A DNA stretch of 64,000 bases from Rhizobium sp. WYJ-E13. Its GTDB lineage: Bacteria; Pseudomonadota; Alphaproteobacteria; Rhizobiales; Rhizobiaceae. Positions within the stretch are counted from its first letter, which is position 1; every line of letters starts with the position of its first letter. The stretch lies in NCBI RefSeq assembly GCF_018987265.1, contig NZ_CP076853.1:2542001-2606000 (forward strand), given 5' to 3'. The translations under genes were made by a program, and so were the position numbers. Positions 16,783 through 25,544 of this stretch are shown here, in pieces. Below the pieces are notes generated by a model, which was given only the letters and a program-made list of their open reading frames with translations, searched no databases and had not been told where the DNA came from.

Positions 16783-17676
16783 ATGAGCACCGTTTCAACG
16801 CCTATGGTGAGCAGCGCCCCCTTGATCAACAAAGACCGCGTGATCGACTGGCTGGGCATTGCACCCTTCATTATTTTCTCCCTGCTATTCCTGATCATCC
16901 CCACACTTTATCTCGTGGCGGGCGCCTTCCTTACGCCCGAGGGCGATTTCACGCTGAAGAACATCGGCGATCTCTTCACTCCATCCATTATCAGCGCCTA
17001 CTGGATCAGTATTCGCGTCTCGGTGGCGTCGGCTCTCGGCGGCGCGCTGATCGGCTTCTTCCTCGCCTGGGCCGTCGTGCTCGGCGGACTGCCCAGCTGG
17101 GTGCGCTCGACGCTTCTGACCTTCTCCGGCGTCGCCTCGAATTTCGCCGGCGTGCCGCTCGCCTTCGCCTTCCTCGCTACGCTCGGCCGCACCGGCCTCG
17201 TGACCGTTTTCTTGCGGGAATGGTTCGGCTTCAATCTCTATGGCACCGGCTTCAACCTGCTCTCCTTCTTCGGCCTCACCATCACCTACATGTATTTCCA
17301 GATCCCGCTGATGGTGCTGATCCTGACACCGGCGCTCGACGGCATGAAGAAGGAATGGCGCGAAGCCGCTGAGATCCTCGGCGCCACCAACCGTCAATAC
17401 TGGACGATGGTCGCCCTGCCGATCCTCTGGCCGAGCCTGCTCGGCACAGCGCTGCTGCTCTTCGCCAACGCCTTCGGCGCCATCGCTACCGCTTTCGCGC
17501 TGACAGGCAGCTCACTGAACATCGTGCCAATCCTGCTCTACGCGCAGATCCGTGGTGACGTTCTGCATAACGCCAACCTTGGATACGCCATCGCGCTCGG
17601 CATGATCGTCATAACCGGCGTCTCCAATATCCTTTACCTCATGCTGCGCATGCGCGCCGAACGGTGGCAGAAATGA
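16783..17676 (+). CDS. ABC transporter permease 1
   Basis: A 297-residue inner-membrane permease with six predicted helices and the cytoplasmic EAA-type loop EWREAAEILGATNRQYWTMV near residue 200. It is of the PotB/FbpB (binding-protein-dependent, type I) family. The start is uncertain among TTG at 16750, ATG at 16771 and ATG at 16783; the last has AGGATGAG at a good distance. The gene overlaps the next permease gene by 13 bases, so the two subunits are coupled. Confidence 0.9.
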   Translation: MSTVSTPMVSSAPLINKDRVIDWLGIAPFIIFSLLFLIIPTLYLVAGAFLTPEGDFTLKNIGDLFTPSIISAYWISIRVSVASALGGALIGFFLAWAVVLGGLPSWVRSTLLTFSGVASNFAGVPLAFAFLATLGRTGLVTVFLREWFGFNLYGTGFNLLSFFGLTITYMYFQIPLMVLILTPALDGMKKEWREAAEILGATNRQYWTMVALPILWPSLLGTALLLFANAFGAIATAFALTGSSLNIVPILLYAQIRGDVLHNANLGYAIALGMIVITGVSNILYLMLRMRAERWQK

Positions 17677-18461
17677 AAGCTCAACGTCTCGGAGCCTGGA
17701 TCGCCATTATCATCGGCGCGTCCTATTTCGTCATTCCACTGATCGGCACCATCGAGTTTTCGCTGCGTATGCGTCGCGGCACCTATAGTTTCGACGCCTA
17801 TCAATCAGTCTTTTCGGACGTCCAGTTCCGCGAGACCTTCGGTTACTCCATGCTGATGGCGGCGCTTACCATCGTCTTCGGCATGCTGCTCGTCGTGCCG
17901 ACGGCCTATTGGGTGCGCCTGCGCCTGCCGCAGATGCGTCAGGTCGTCGAGTTCATCACGCTGCTGCCGCTTGTCATTCCGGCGATCGTCATCGTGTTCG
18001 GCTACCTGCGCATGTACAACTCGTCATCGATCCTGCCGCTGACGGGCTATACGACGGGCACGAACATCCTGCTGGTCATCTCCTACATCACGCTCTCGCT
18101 GCCCTACATGTACCGCTCCGTCGATACCGCCATGCGCGCCATCGACGTGCGCACGTTGACGGAGGCAGCCGAAAGCCTCGGTGCGAGCTGGATGACGATC
18201 ATGTTCAAATGCATCTTCCCGAATGTCATGAGCGGCGTGCTCTCGGGCGCCTTCATCACGCTCGCTATCGTCATGGGCGAATTCACCTTCGCAGCACTTC
18301 TGAACCGTCCAGCCTTCGGTCCCTACCTGCAACTCGTCGGTGCAAACAAGGCCTATGAACCCTCCGCGCTTGCGGTCATCGCATTCTCGATCACCTGGCT
18401 CAGCATGGGCCTGCTCAACCTCGTTTCTCGCTTTGGCAAAGCCCGCCCGGCTAAAGCATAA
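17664..18461 (+). CDS. ABC transporter permease 2
   Basis: A 265-residue permease of the PotC type with six hydrophobic segments. The EAA loop is LTEAAESLGASWMTIMFKCI near residues 165-185. It starts inside the end of permease 1 and forms the heterodimeric membrane pore with it. The ATG at 17664 is used; an in-frame ATG at 17673 is also possible. Confidence 0.9.
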   Translation: MAEMKAQRLGAWIAIIIGASYFVIPLIGTIEFSLRMRRGTYSFDAYQSVFSDVQFRETFGYSMLMAALTIVFGMLLVVPTAYWVRLRLPQMRQVVEFITLLPLVIPAIVIVFGYLRMYNSSSILPLTGYTTGTNILLVISYITLSLPYMYRSVDTAMRAIDVRTLTEAAESLGASWMTIMFKCIFPNVMSGVLSGAFITLAIVMGEFTFAALLNRPAFGPYLQLVGANKAYEPSALAVIAFSITWLSMGLLNLVSRFGKARPAKA

Positions 18462-18473
18462 GGTATTTGGCTC

Positions 18474-19535
18474 ATGTCCTTTCTTACGCTGACCAATATT
18501 CAGAAATCCTTCGGCCAGACTCAGGTCGTCAAGAACTTCAACATGAACATCGAGAAAGGGGAATTCGTCTCTTTCCTCGGACCGTCAGGCTGCGGCAAGA
18601 CGACCGTTTTGCGCATGATCGCCGGTTTTGAGACGCCGACCGGTGGCACGCTGACGATCAATGGCAAAGACCAGAGCTCGCTGAAACCGAACCAGCGCAA
18701 TATCGGCATGGTTTTTCAGGCCTATGCGCTGTTCCCCAACATGTCCGTGCATGACAACGTCGCCTTCGGCCTCAAGGTCGCGGGTGCTCCGAAGCCTGCG
18801 ATCGACGCCCGCGTCAAGGAAATGCTCGGCCTGATCAAGCTCGATCACCTGGCAGACCGCTTCCCTTACCAGATGTCGGGTGGCCAGCAGCAGCGCGTAG
18901 CACTCGCCCGCGCCCTTGCCGTCAAGCCGCAGGTCCTGCTGCTCGACGAGCCGCTGTCCGCTCTCGACGCCAAGATCCGCGTTTCGCTGCGCGAGGAAAT
19001 CCGCCAGATCCAGCAGTCGCTCGGCATCACCACGGTATTCGTCACGCACGACCAGGAAGAAGCGCTTTCGATCTCCGACCGCATTGTCGTCATGAACGCT
19101 GGCAAGGCAGACCAGATCGGCACGCCCTTTGAGATCTACAACACGCCGGCAACGCGCTTCGTCGCATCCTTCGTCGGCACGTTGAATCTCATCGAAGCCA
19201 AGGTTGTCGACCCCGACAGCAACCGGATCCAGATCGGTGATCAGGCTGTGACGCTGAAACAATCTGTCCAGACCTACAAGGCCGGCGATACCGTTCAGCT
19301 CGCACTCCGTCCCGAAGCCGGTTCGCTTGCCGAAAGCACACACAGCGATACGGCTCTGACCGGTCAGGTCGTCTCCGCCCACTTCCTGGGTTCTGTCATC
19401 CGAACCCGAATGAATGTCGGCGGCAACGTCATCTCCTTCGACATGTTCAACAGCCCCGGCGTCACCCCGCCGGCTGCTGGCGAAACCGTGACGCTCCGCT
19501 TCATGGCCGCCGATCTGCTCGTCATCCGCGATTGA
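18474..19535 (+). CDS. ABC transporter ATP-binding protein
   Basis: A 353-residue ATPase of the PotA/FbpC/UgpC group. Walker A is GPSGCGKTT near residue 40, the signature is MSGGQQQRVALARAL near residue 136, and Walker B is VLLLDEPLSALD near residue 158, followed by the switch His in FVTHDQEEA. A C-terminal TOBE-like beta domain starts near residue 275. It powers import through the two preceding permeases; a strong terminator follows. Confidence 0.93.
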   Translation: MSFLTLTNIQKSFGQTQVVKNFNMNIEKGEFVSFLGPSGCGKTTVLRMIAGFETPTGGTLTINGKDQSSLKPNQRNIGMVFQAYALFPNMSVHDNVAFGLKVAGAPKPAIDARVKEMLGLIKLDHLADRFPYQMSGGQQQRVALARALAVKPQVLLLDEPLSALDAKIRVSLREEIRQIQQSLGITTVFVTHDQEEALSISDRIVVMNAGKADQIGTPFEIYNTPATRFVASFVGTLNLIEAKVVDPDSNRIQIGDQAVTLKQSVQTYKAGDTVQLALRPEAGSLAESTHSDTALTGQVVSAHFLGSVIRTRMNVGGNVISFDMFNSPGVTPPAAGETVTLRFMAADLLVIRD

Positions 19536-19559
19536 CTGGAAGAAACCGGTCTTGATGAG

Positions 19560-19585
19560 GGCGCCGCCGATGCGGCGCCTTTTTT
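19560..19585 (+). terminator. Rho-independent terminator of the first ABC operon
   Basis: A perfect 8-bp GC stem, GGCGCCGC with GCGGCGCC around CGAT, followed by six T. It lies 24 bases after the ATPase gene. Confidence 0.9.
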
Positions 19586-19663
19586 CGTTATGACGAGAAC
19601 ATTGTCAGCAAACGTGATGAAGCCATCACGATAAAGGGCTTGAAGTGATGGGAGCCATGCCGC

Positions 19664-21037
19664 ATGGAGCAACCATACCGATCCACGAAGTGCTCCATCA
19701 TGTCATCAATCACAGCCTCCGCTCCCCGCAGCCTGACCCCCCAGGATTTTCGCACGCTTGGCCTTTCCGCCCTTGGCGGCGCGCTGGAATTCTACGATTT
19801 CATCATCTTCATCTTCTTCGCAGCCGTGATCGGCAAGCTTTTCTTCCCGCCGGAAATGCCGGACTGGCTGGTGACGCTGCAGACCTTCGGCATCTTCGCC
19901 GCCGGATATCTGGTGAGGCCGCTCGGCGGCATCGTACTGGCCCATTTCGGCGACCTCTTTGGCCGCAAGAAGGTCTTCGCCTTCTCGATCCTGCTGATGG
20001 CGCTCTCGACGCTCGGCATGGCCGCAATGCCGACCTATGCCTCGATCGGCATTGCGGCACCCATGCTTCTCATCCTGATGCGCGTCCTCCAGGGTGCGGC
20101 GATCGGCGGCGAGGTTCCGGGCGCCTGGACCTTCGTCGCCGAGCATGTACCCTTCCGCCGCGTCGGTTTTGCCTGCGGCTTCCTCTGCTCGGGCCTGACG
20201 CTCGGCATCCTCTTCGGCTCTTTCATCGCGACGATCATCAATACGGTCTTCACGCCCGACGATATCGCTGCCTATGCATGGCGCCTGCCATTCTTCATCG
20301 GCGGCATCTTTGGCCTCATCGCCGTCTATCTGCGCCGCTGGCTGCAGGAGACGCCGATCTTCTCCGAGATGAAGCAGAGCCGCTCACTGGTGCCGGAACT
20401 GCCGCTGAAGGCCGTGCTGCGCGACTATCCCCGCGGTATCGTGATCTCCATTCTGCTGACCTGGATCCTGTCCGCCGGCATCGTGGTGACAACCTTGATG
20501 ACGGCGACGTTTCTGCAGAAGCAGTATGGCTATACCGCCCAGCAATCGCTAGCTGCCACGAGCTTCGGCACGCTGTTCCTGATCTTCGGCACGGCGGCAG
20601 CGGGTGCAATCGTCGATCGTGTCGGCTCAGGCCGGTTCTTCCTGGTATCGAGCATCTTCTTCGCCATCGCCACCTTCGCCTTCTACAGCTATGCCGCAGT
20701 TTCGCTGACGGTGCTCTTCATGCTCTATGCCATCATGGGCCTCGCCGTCGGCATGGTCGGCGCAGTGCCTTATGTGATGGTGCGCGCCTTCCCGGCCCGC
20801 GTCCGCTTCAGCGGCCTCTCCTTCTCCTACAATGTTTCCTATGCGATCTTCGGCGGACTGACACCGCTTGCCGTCGCCGCCCTGCTCCCGATCAACCCGA
20901 TGGCACATGCCTATTATCTGCTGTTCATCGCCGCCCTTACCTTCGGCCTCGGCCTCTACCTTCTGGTCAAGGGAGACAGCATCGAGGCCGAAGTCGGCAT
21001 CGAGGAACTGACAGACCGGCTGACCTCCCGAACCTGA
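19664..21037 (+). CDS. MFS transporter, metabolite:H+ symporter (MHS) family
   Basis: A 457-residue major-facilitator protein with 12 hydrophobic helices. ALGGALEFYDFIIFIFF near residue 35, GYLVRPLGGIVLAHFGDLFG with RKK, and the loop LRRWLQETPIF near residue 225 are signatures of the metabolite:H+ symporter group (citrate, proline/betaine, shikimate carriers). ATG at 19664 has GGGAG upstream; a shorter start at 19700 is possible. It is separated by terminators from both neighbours, so it is a single-gene unit. The substrate is not identifiable. Confidence 0.9.
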   Translation: MEQPYRSTKCSIMSSITASAPRSLTPQDFRTLGLSALGGALEFYDFIIFIFFAAVIGKLFFPPEMPDWLVTLQTFGIFAAGYLVRPLGGIVLAHFGDLFGRKKVFAFSILLMALSTLGMAAMPTYASIGIAAPMLLILMRVLQGAAIGGEVPGAWTFVAEHVPFRRVGFACGFLCSGLTLGILFGSFIATIINTVFTPDDIAAYAWRLPFFIGGIFGLIAVYLRRWLQETPIFSEMKQSRSLVPELPLKAVLRDYPRGIVISILLTWILSAGIVVTTLMTATFLQKQYGYTAQQSLAATSFGTLFLIFGTAAAGAIVDRVGSGRFFLVSSIFFAIATFAFYSYAAVSLTVLFMLYAIMGLAVGMVGAVPYVMVRAFPARVRFSGLSFSYNVSYAIFGGLTPLAVAALLPINPMAHAYYLLFIAALTFGLGLYLLVKGDSIEAEVGIEELTDRLTSRT

Positions 21038-21050
21038 ACGTGCAACACAC

Positions 21051-21077
21051 GCCGGACGGCCAGTCGCCCGGCTTTTT
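21051..21077 (+). terminator. Rho-independent terminator of the MFS gene
   Basis: A GC stem, GCCGG-x-CG with CG-x-CCGGC, then TTTTT, 13 bases after the MFS stop. It separates the MFS gene from the NIPSNAP gene. Confidence 0.7.
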
Positions 21078-21095
21078 CCACAATGGGATATTTCA

Positions 21096-21401
21096 ATGAT
21101 TACCTGCTATCTGCGATACGTCATCGATCCATACAAGGTCGCCGAATTCGAGGAATACGCCCGGCTCTGGATTCCGATTGTCAACAGGATGGGCGGTACC
21201 CATCACGGCTATTTCCTGCCGTCAGAAGGCGCCAACAACATTGCGGTTGCGCTGTTTTCCTTCCCGAGCCTCGCCGCCTATGAGGACTATCGCACCCGGA
21301 TGGCAAGCGACCCAGAATGCCAGGCCGCCTTCGATCTCGACAAGCGTAACCGCAGCATCATCAGCTATGAGCGCAGCTTCATGCGTCCGGTTCTCCGGTG
21401 A
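21096..21401 (+). CDS. NIPSNAP family protein
   Basis: A 101-residue single-domain NIPSNAP protein, a dimeric alpha-beta barrel. The family pattern is visible as MITCYLRYVIDPYKVAEFEE at the start, IVNRMGGTHHGYFLP in the middle and SYERSFMRPVL at the end. Function in bacteria is not established; many act as small oxygenase-like or ligand-binding domains. It follows the MFS gene after a terminator and is followed by a bidirectional terminator, so it may be monocistronic. Confidence 0.88.
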   Translation: MITCYLRYVIDPYKVAEFEEYARLWIPIVNRMGGTHHGYFLPSEGANNIAVALFSFPSLAAYEDYRTRMASDPECQAAFDLDKRNRSIISYERSFMRPVLR

Positions 21402-21427
21402 AGACGGCTCTATCAATTGTCTGAAAT

Positions 21428-21454
21428 GAAAAGCCCAGCTTGGCGGGGCTTTTC
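21428..21454. terminator. Bidirectional terminator
   Basis: A 9-bp stem, GAAAAGCCC with GGGCTTTTC, with a 9-base loop, placed between two convergent genes (NIPSNAP and the sugar ABC ATPase). The A and T runs are part of the stem, which suits termination in both directions. Confidence 0.8.
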
Positions 21455-21468
21455 ATACGTAGACACAA

Positions 21469-22470
21469 TTACCGGATCGCTTGATCGTTCGCGTCGAAGC
21501 GGTGGATATGGCTTTCGTCCGGCGTCGCATAGACGATCTCGTCGGGCTCGTATTTATGCTCACCGAAGAGACGCGCGGTCAACAGGCCGCACTGCTCGGA
21601 TTCCAGATAGACGATGGTGTCAGCGCCAAGATGCTCGACATGCACAGTCTTCGCCTTCCAGGTGCCGCTGTCGCGCGAGAGCGTCAGATGCTCGGGGCGG
21701 ATACCGACGGTTTTTGCATCGGCATCCCCCACCTTGTCGCCGGAAATAAAGTTCATCTGCGGCGAGCCGATGAAGCCAGCGACAAAGACATTGGCCGGGC
21801 GGTTATAGAGGTCCATCGGCGAGCCGATCTGTTCGATCGCACCGGCATTCAACACCACGATCTTGTCGGCAAGCGTCATGGCTTCGACCTGATCGTGGGT
21901 GACATAGATCATCGTCGCCTTGAGGCTGCGATGCAGGCGGGCGATCTCGAGGCGCGTCTGCACGCGCAGCGCCGCATCGAGGTTGGAAAGCGGTTCATCG
22001 AACAGGAAGAGCTCCGGCTCGCGCACGATCGCACGGCCGATCGCAACGCGCTGGCGCTGGCCACCCGAAAGTTCGGCCGGGCGGCGGGCGAGATATTGTT
22101 CCAGCGACAGCATCGAGGACGCCTCGGAGACGCGCTTTTCGATCTCGTCCTTCGCCGTACCCGCCTGCTTGAGGCCGAGGCCCATATTGTCCTTGACCGT
22201 CAGGTGCGGATAGAGCGCGTAGGACTGGAACACCATGGCGATGCCGCGCTTGGCCGGTGGCGTCAGCGTCTCGTCGCGGCCATTGATGATGACGGCACCT
22301 GATGTCACGTCTTCCAGGCCGGCGATGCTGCGCAGCAGGGTCGATTTCCCGCAGCCGGAGGGGCCGACGAAGATGACGAATTCGCCGTCCTTGACCTCGA
22401 GGTCGATGCCCTTCAGCACGTCATGCTTGCCGTAGGCCTTGCGGATGGATTTGAGTTGAAGCGATCCCAC
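21469..22470 (-). CDS. Sugar ABC transporter ATP-binding protein (UgpC/MsmK type)
   Basis: A 333-residue ATPase of the CUT1 carbohydrate group. It has Walker [10 protein letters not shown] near residue 37, the signature [15 protein letters not shown] near residue 132, Walker [14 protein letters not shown] and the switch [14 protein letters not shown]. The C-terminal part is a MalK-like regulatory domain ([10 protein letters not shown] near residue 250). The start is GTG at 22470 with GGAAAG nearby; longer in-frame sequence upstream runs into the intergenic region. It is the last gene of the sugar operon, 10 bases after the oxidoreductase gene. Confidence 0.93.
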   Translation of the reverse strand: MGSLQLKSIRKAYGKHDVLKGIDLEVKDGEFVIFVGPSGCGKSTLLRSIAGLEDVTSGAVIINGRDETLTPPAKRGIAMVFQSYALYPHLTVKDNMGLGLKQAGTAKDEIEKRVSEASSMLSLEQYLARRPAELSGGQRQRVAIGRAIVREPELFLFDEPLSNLDAALRVQTRLEIARLHRSLKATMIYVTHDQVEAMTLADKIVVLNAGAIEQIGSPMDLYNRPANVFVAGFIGSPQMNFISGDKVGDADAKTVGIRPEHLTLSRDSGTWKAKTVHVEHLGADTIVYLESEQCGLLTARLFGEHKYEPDEIVYATPDESHIHRFDANDQAIR

Positions 22471-22480
22471 TAGTCTTTCC

Positions 22481-23548
22481 TTATAGTCTAACCGGTCGGC
22501 CGGTTCGCACGCTCTCGTCGGCGGCAAGACAGATGCGCAGCGAGGCTACGGCATCATCTATATGGCGGGTAAGGTCCAGATCCTCGTTGATAGCGCGCGC
22601 CACGAATGCCTGTTCCAGGTCGCAAAGCGCCTGATGACCCGGCTCGCCTTCCATGGTCATGTCCTGATCGGGACGGATGAATTTGCCGTCAGGCCCGGTC
22701 TCTGCCGTATGCAGGCGGATGACGGAAGTCTTGGTATGCGTGTCGATGTCGTCGGACTTCGCCTTCGGGTCCATGACGATCGAAACGGCGCCGTTCGGCG
22801 ACATGACGTCCTTCACGAAGAAGGCCGTCTCGGAAATCATCGGCCCCCAGCCGGCCTCGTACCAGCCGACGGAACCGTCCTCGTAAAGAACCTGCAGGTG
22901 ACCGTAATTGTACATATCCGGCGCGATCTCGTTCGACAGGCGCAGGCCCATGCCACGCACCTCGACCGCCCTAGCATCGGTGATCTGGCACATGACATCG
23001 ACATAATGGACGCCGCAATCGACGATCGGCGAGGTCGTCTGCATCAGTGACTTATGCGTTGCCCAGGTCGGCCCGCTGGATTGCTGATTGAGGTTCATGC
23101 GGAAGACATAGGGACCACCGAGCTTCCGCGCTTCCTCGATCAGCTTGATCCAAGAGGGGTGATGGCGAAGGATATAGCCGATCACCAGCTTCTTCTTCGC
23201 TTTCTTCGCCGCTGCCACGACACGCTCCGCATCGGCAACGGTCGTTGCGAGCGGCTTTTCAACGAAGACGTCGCAGCCGGCCTCGAAGGCGGCCACCGCA
23301 TAATCGGCATGGCTGTCGGAATAGGTGTTGATCGAGCAGAGATCCGGCTTCAATTCGGCAAGTGCGGCCATGAAATCCGGATGGATCGTGTACTGCTCCA
23401 GCTCCGGTGCCAGTTGCGACGGCTTGGAGCGGTTGACGAGGCCGACGATCTCGTAGTTCGGATTGTTGTGATAGGCGAGCGCATGGCTGCGGCCCATATT
23501 GCCGAGGCCGGCGACGAGGACGCGGATCGGCTTTTCGGATTGGCTCAC
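22481..23548 (-). CDS. Gfo/Idh/MocA family oxidoreductase
   Basis: A 355-residue NAD(P)-dependent sugar or inositol-type dehydrogenase. The Rossmann motif [14 protein letters not shown] is near residue 13 and the catalytic Lys lies in [10 protein letters not shown] near residue 92. The later segments [15 protein letters not shown] and [11 protein letters not shown] carry the conserved Asp and His. The GTG start overlaps the TGA of the upstream permease gene (GTGA), indicating translational coupling. It is probably the first catabolic step on, or a modification of, the sugar brought in by the operon's ABC transporter. Confidence 0.9.
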   Translation of the reverse strand: MSQSEKPIRVLVAGLGNMGRSHALAYHNNPNYEIVGLVNRSKPSQLAPELEQYTIHPDFMAALAELKPDLCSINTYSDSHADYAVAAFEAGCDVFVEKPLATTVADAERVVAAAKKAKKKLVIGYILRHHPSWIKLIEEARKLGGPYVFRMNLNQQSSGPTWATHKSLMQTTSPIVDCGVHYVDVMCQITDARAVEVRGMGLRLSNEIAPDMYNYGHLQVLYEDGSVGWYEAGWGPMISETAFFVKDVMSPNGAVSIVMDPKAKSDDIDTHTKTSVIRLHTAETGPDGKFIRPDQDMTMEGEPGHQALCDLEQAFVARAINEDLDLTRHIDDAVASLRICLAADESVRTGRPVRL

Positions 23549-24387
23549 TTGACGGCTCCCGAGGTAATGCCGCGGATCAGCTGCCGCGAGAAGATGACGT
23601 AGAGAACGAGGATCGGCAGGATCGCGAGCGACAGTGCTGCCAGAACCGCATTCCAGTTGGTGACGAACTGGCCGATGAAGATCTGCGAGCCGAGCGTCAC
23701 GGTCTTGGTGGCTTCCGACGGCGCCAGGATCAGCGGAAACCATAGGTCGTTCCAGATCGGGATCATCGTGAAGACGGCGACCGTCGCCATTGCCGGCCGC
23801 ACCAGCGGCAGCACGAGGCGGAAGAAGATCGCATATTCCGAAAGCCCGTCGATGCGCCCGGCATTCTTCAGGTCGTCGGACACGGTGCGCATGAATTCCG
23901 ACAGGATGAAGATTGCCAGCGGTATGCCCTGCGCCGTATAGACCAGGATCAGCGCCGTCAGCGTATTGACGAGGCCGGTCGCGACCATGCCCTGCAGGAT
24001 GGCGACCGTGCCGAGGCGGATCGGGATCATGATGCCGATCGCCATGTAGAGGCCAACAAGCGTATTGCCCCTGAAGCGATATTCCGACAGTGCGAAGGCG
24101 GCCATGGCCCCGAACAGCAGCACGAGGAAGATCGCCACGATCGTCACGATGAAGCTGTTCTGGAAATAGGTGGCGAAGTCACCCTGCCCCAGCACCGTCT
24201 GGTAACCAACGAGGCTGAAGGTGGACGGCGTCGGCACCTGCAGCGGCGACCGGAAGATCGAGTTGCGATCCTTGAACGAATTGATGATCGTCAGGAACAC
24301 CGGGAAGATGGCAATTAGCGTGTAGCCAACCAGCGCCAGATGCACGAGGCCGGTGCGGATCGGGGATGTGCGCGCTCTGTTCGACAT
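23545..24387 (-). CDS. Carbohydrate ABC transporter permease (MalG type)
   Basis: A 280-residue CUT1 permease with six helices and the EAA loop DDLKNAGRIDGLSEYAIFFR near residue 182. It has the CUT1 MalG features IINSFKDRNSIF near residue 40 and a WNDLWFPLILAPS segment near residue 220. ATG at 24387 is preceded by GAGGAATG; sequence further upstream in frame overlaps the partner permease. Start of the next gene overlaps its stop by 4 bases. Confidence 0.92.
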   Translation of the reverse strand: MSNRARTSPIRTGLVHLALVGYTLIAIFPVFLTIINSFKDRNSIFRSPLQVPTPSTFSLVGYQTVLGQGDFATYFQNSFIVTIVAIFLVLLFGAMAAFALSEYRFRGNTLVGLYMAIGIMIPIRLGTVAILQGMVATGLVNTLTALILVYTAQGIPLAIFILSEFMRTVSDDLKNAGRIDGLSEYAIFFRLVLPLVRPAMATVAVFTMIPIWNDLWFPLILAPSEATKTVTLGSQIFIGQFVTNWNAVLAALSLAILPILVLYVIFSRQLIRGITSGAVK

Positions 24388-24400
24388 GGGCTCACATTCC

Positions 24401-25345
24401 TCAGAACTGGTAGCGGCGCATGCGCCGCTGGATGGCGAAAAGATAGAAGGAGACGCCGGCAAGGATGATCAGGAACATGACCGTTGCGATCGTCGCGCCC
24501 ATGGAGCGGTCGCCGAGCTGCAGCTGGAAGCCGAAGAAGGTACGATAGAGCAGCGTGCCCAGAATATCCGTCGACATGTCGGGGCCGGCAAGCGCGCCCT
24601 GCACCGTGTAGATCAGATCGAAGGCGTTGAAATTGCCGACGAAGGTGAGGATCGAGATTATGCCGATTGCCGGCAGGACCAGCGGCAGCTTGATCTTCCA
24701 GAACTGCGCCCAGCCGGTAATGCCGTCGCATTCGGCAGCCTCGATGACTTCCTCGGGAATGCTGAGAAGGGCAGCATAGATCAGCATCATCGGGATGCCG
24801 ATATATTGCCAGTTGGAGATCAGCGACACTGCGATCAGCGCAGGGCCGGACTGGCCGAGCCAGGGCGCAAAGGCCCACTTCAGGCCGACGAGGCTCATCA
24901 GCCAGGGTGCGACGCCCCAGATCGGAGAGAGGATCAGCTTCCAGATGAAACCGACGATAACGAAGGAGAGCAGCGTCGGCAGGAAGATCGCCGTCCGATA
25001 GAAGGCAACAAAGCGCAGTCGAGGCGTCGACAGCAGGGCCGCAAGCGCAATCCCGATCGGGTTCTGAACGCACATATGGATGATGAAGAAGATGACGTTG
25101 TTGCGGAGCGCATTCCAGAAGTCATGCACCCAGCGGGCATCGCCGAAAAGAACCTTGTAATTGGCGAAACCGACAAACGCCGGGGCGCCGTCGACCGTAT
25201 TGTAGAAAGAAAGCCGGAGCGTTTCGATCAGCGGCAGGATCATGATCGCCGAATAGACGATGAAGGCCGGAAGAAGGAAGATTCCGATATGCCAGCGGAT
25301 AGGACGCTTAATCGGTTCAGGAATTGCCGATGTCTGATCGGTCAT
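24401..25345 (-). CDS. Carbohydrate ABC transporter permease (MalF type)
   Basis: A 314-residue CUT1 permease. It starts with a cytoplasmic tail then HIGIFLLPAFIVYSAIMILP, and carries the EAA loop PEEVIEAAECDGITGWAQFW near residue 215. Six helices are visible. It is the first permease gene after the binding-protein gene, from which it is separated by about 200 bases containing a hairpin. With the MalG-type partner it forms the pore. Confidence 0.92.
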   Translation of the reverse strand: MTDQTSAIPEPIKRPIRWHIGIFLLPAFIVYSAIMILPLIETLRLSFYNTVDGAPAFVGFANYKVLFGDARWVHDFWNALRNNVIFFIIHMCVQNPIGIALAALLSTPRLRFVAFYRTAIFLPTLLSFVIVGFIWKLILSPIWGVAPWLMSLVGLKWAFAPWLGQSGPALIAVSLISNWQYIGIPMMLIYAALLSIPEEVIEAAECDGITGWAQFWKIKLPLVLPAIGIISILTFVGNFNAFDLIYTVQGALAGPDMSTDILGTLLYRTFFGFQLQLGDRSMGATIATVMFLIILAGVSFYLFAIQRRMRRYQF

Positions 25346-25501
25346 TACTTGGCTCGCTTTTGGCTTCGTTCTCTCCCTCATCCCTGTTCACGACGGGGAT
25401 CGAGCAGCGCCGCTTCAGCGGTGCGGGAGACTCTTTCACGCGAAAGACTTTGCGTGGCTAGGTTCCTGTGACATCCCCAGCCTGGCCGAGGATACGGGAA
25501 C

Positions 25502-25528
25502 GAGGGCGGCAACCCGATTGCCGCCCTC
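25502..25528 (-). other. Intercistronic stem-loop after the sugar binding-protein gene
   Basis: A perfect 11-bp inverted repeat, GAGGGCGGCAA with TTGCCGCCCTC, loop CCCGA on the plus strand, 17 bases beyond the binding-protein stop and with no T run. It is likely a 3'-end stabiliser or attenuator that lowers permease relative to binding-protein expression. Confidence 0.65.
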
Positions 25529-25544
25529 CTCTCATGCTTTCAGC

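Noticed and set aside
19645..21099. 484-codon plus-strand frame overlapping the MHS transporter
   Set aside because: Rich in Arg/His/Pro with no hydrophobic pattern; the overlapping frame encodes a clear 12-helix transporter.
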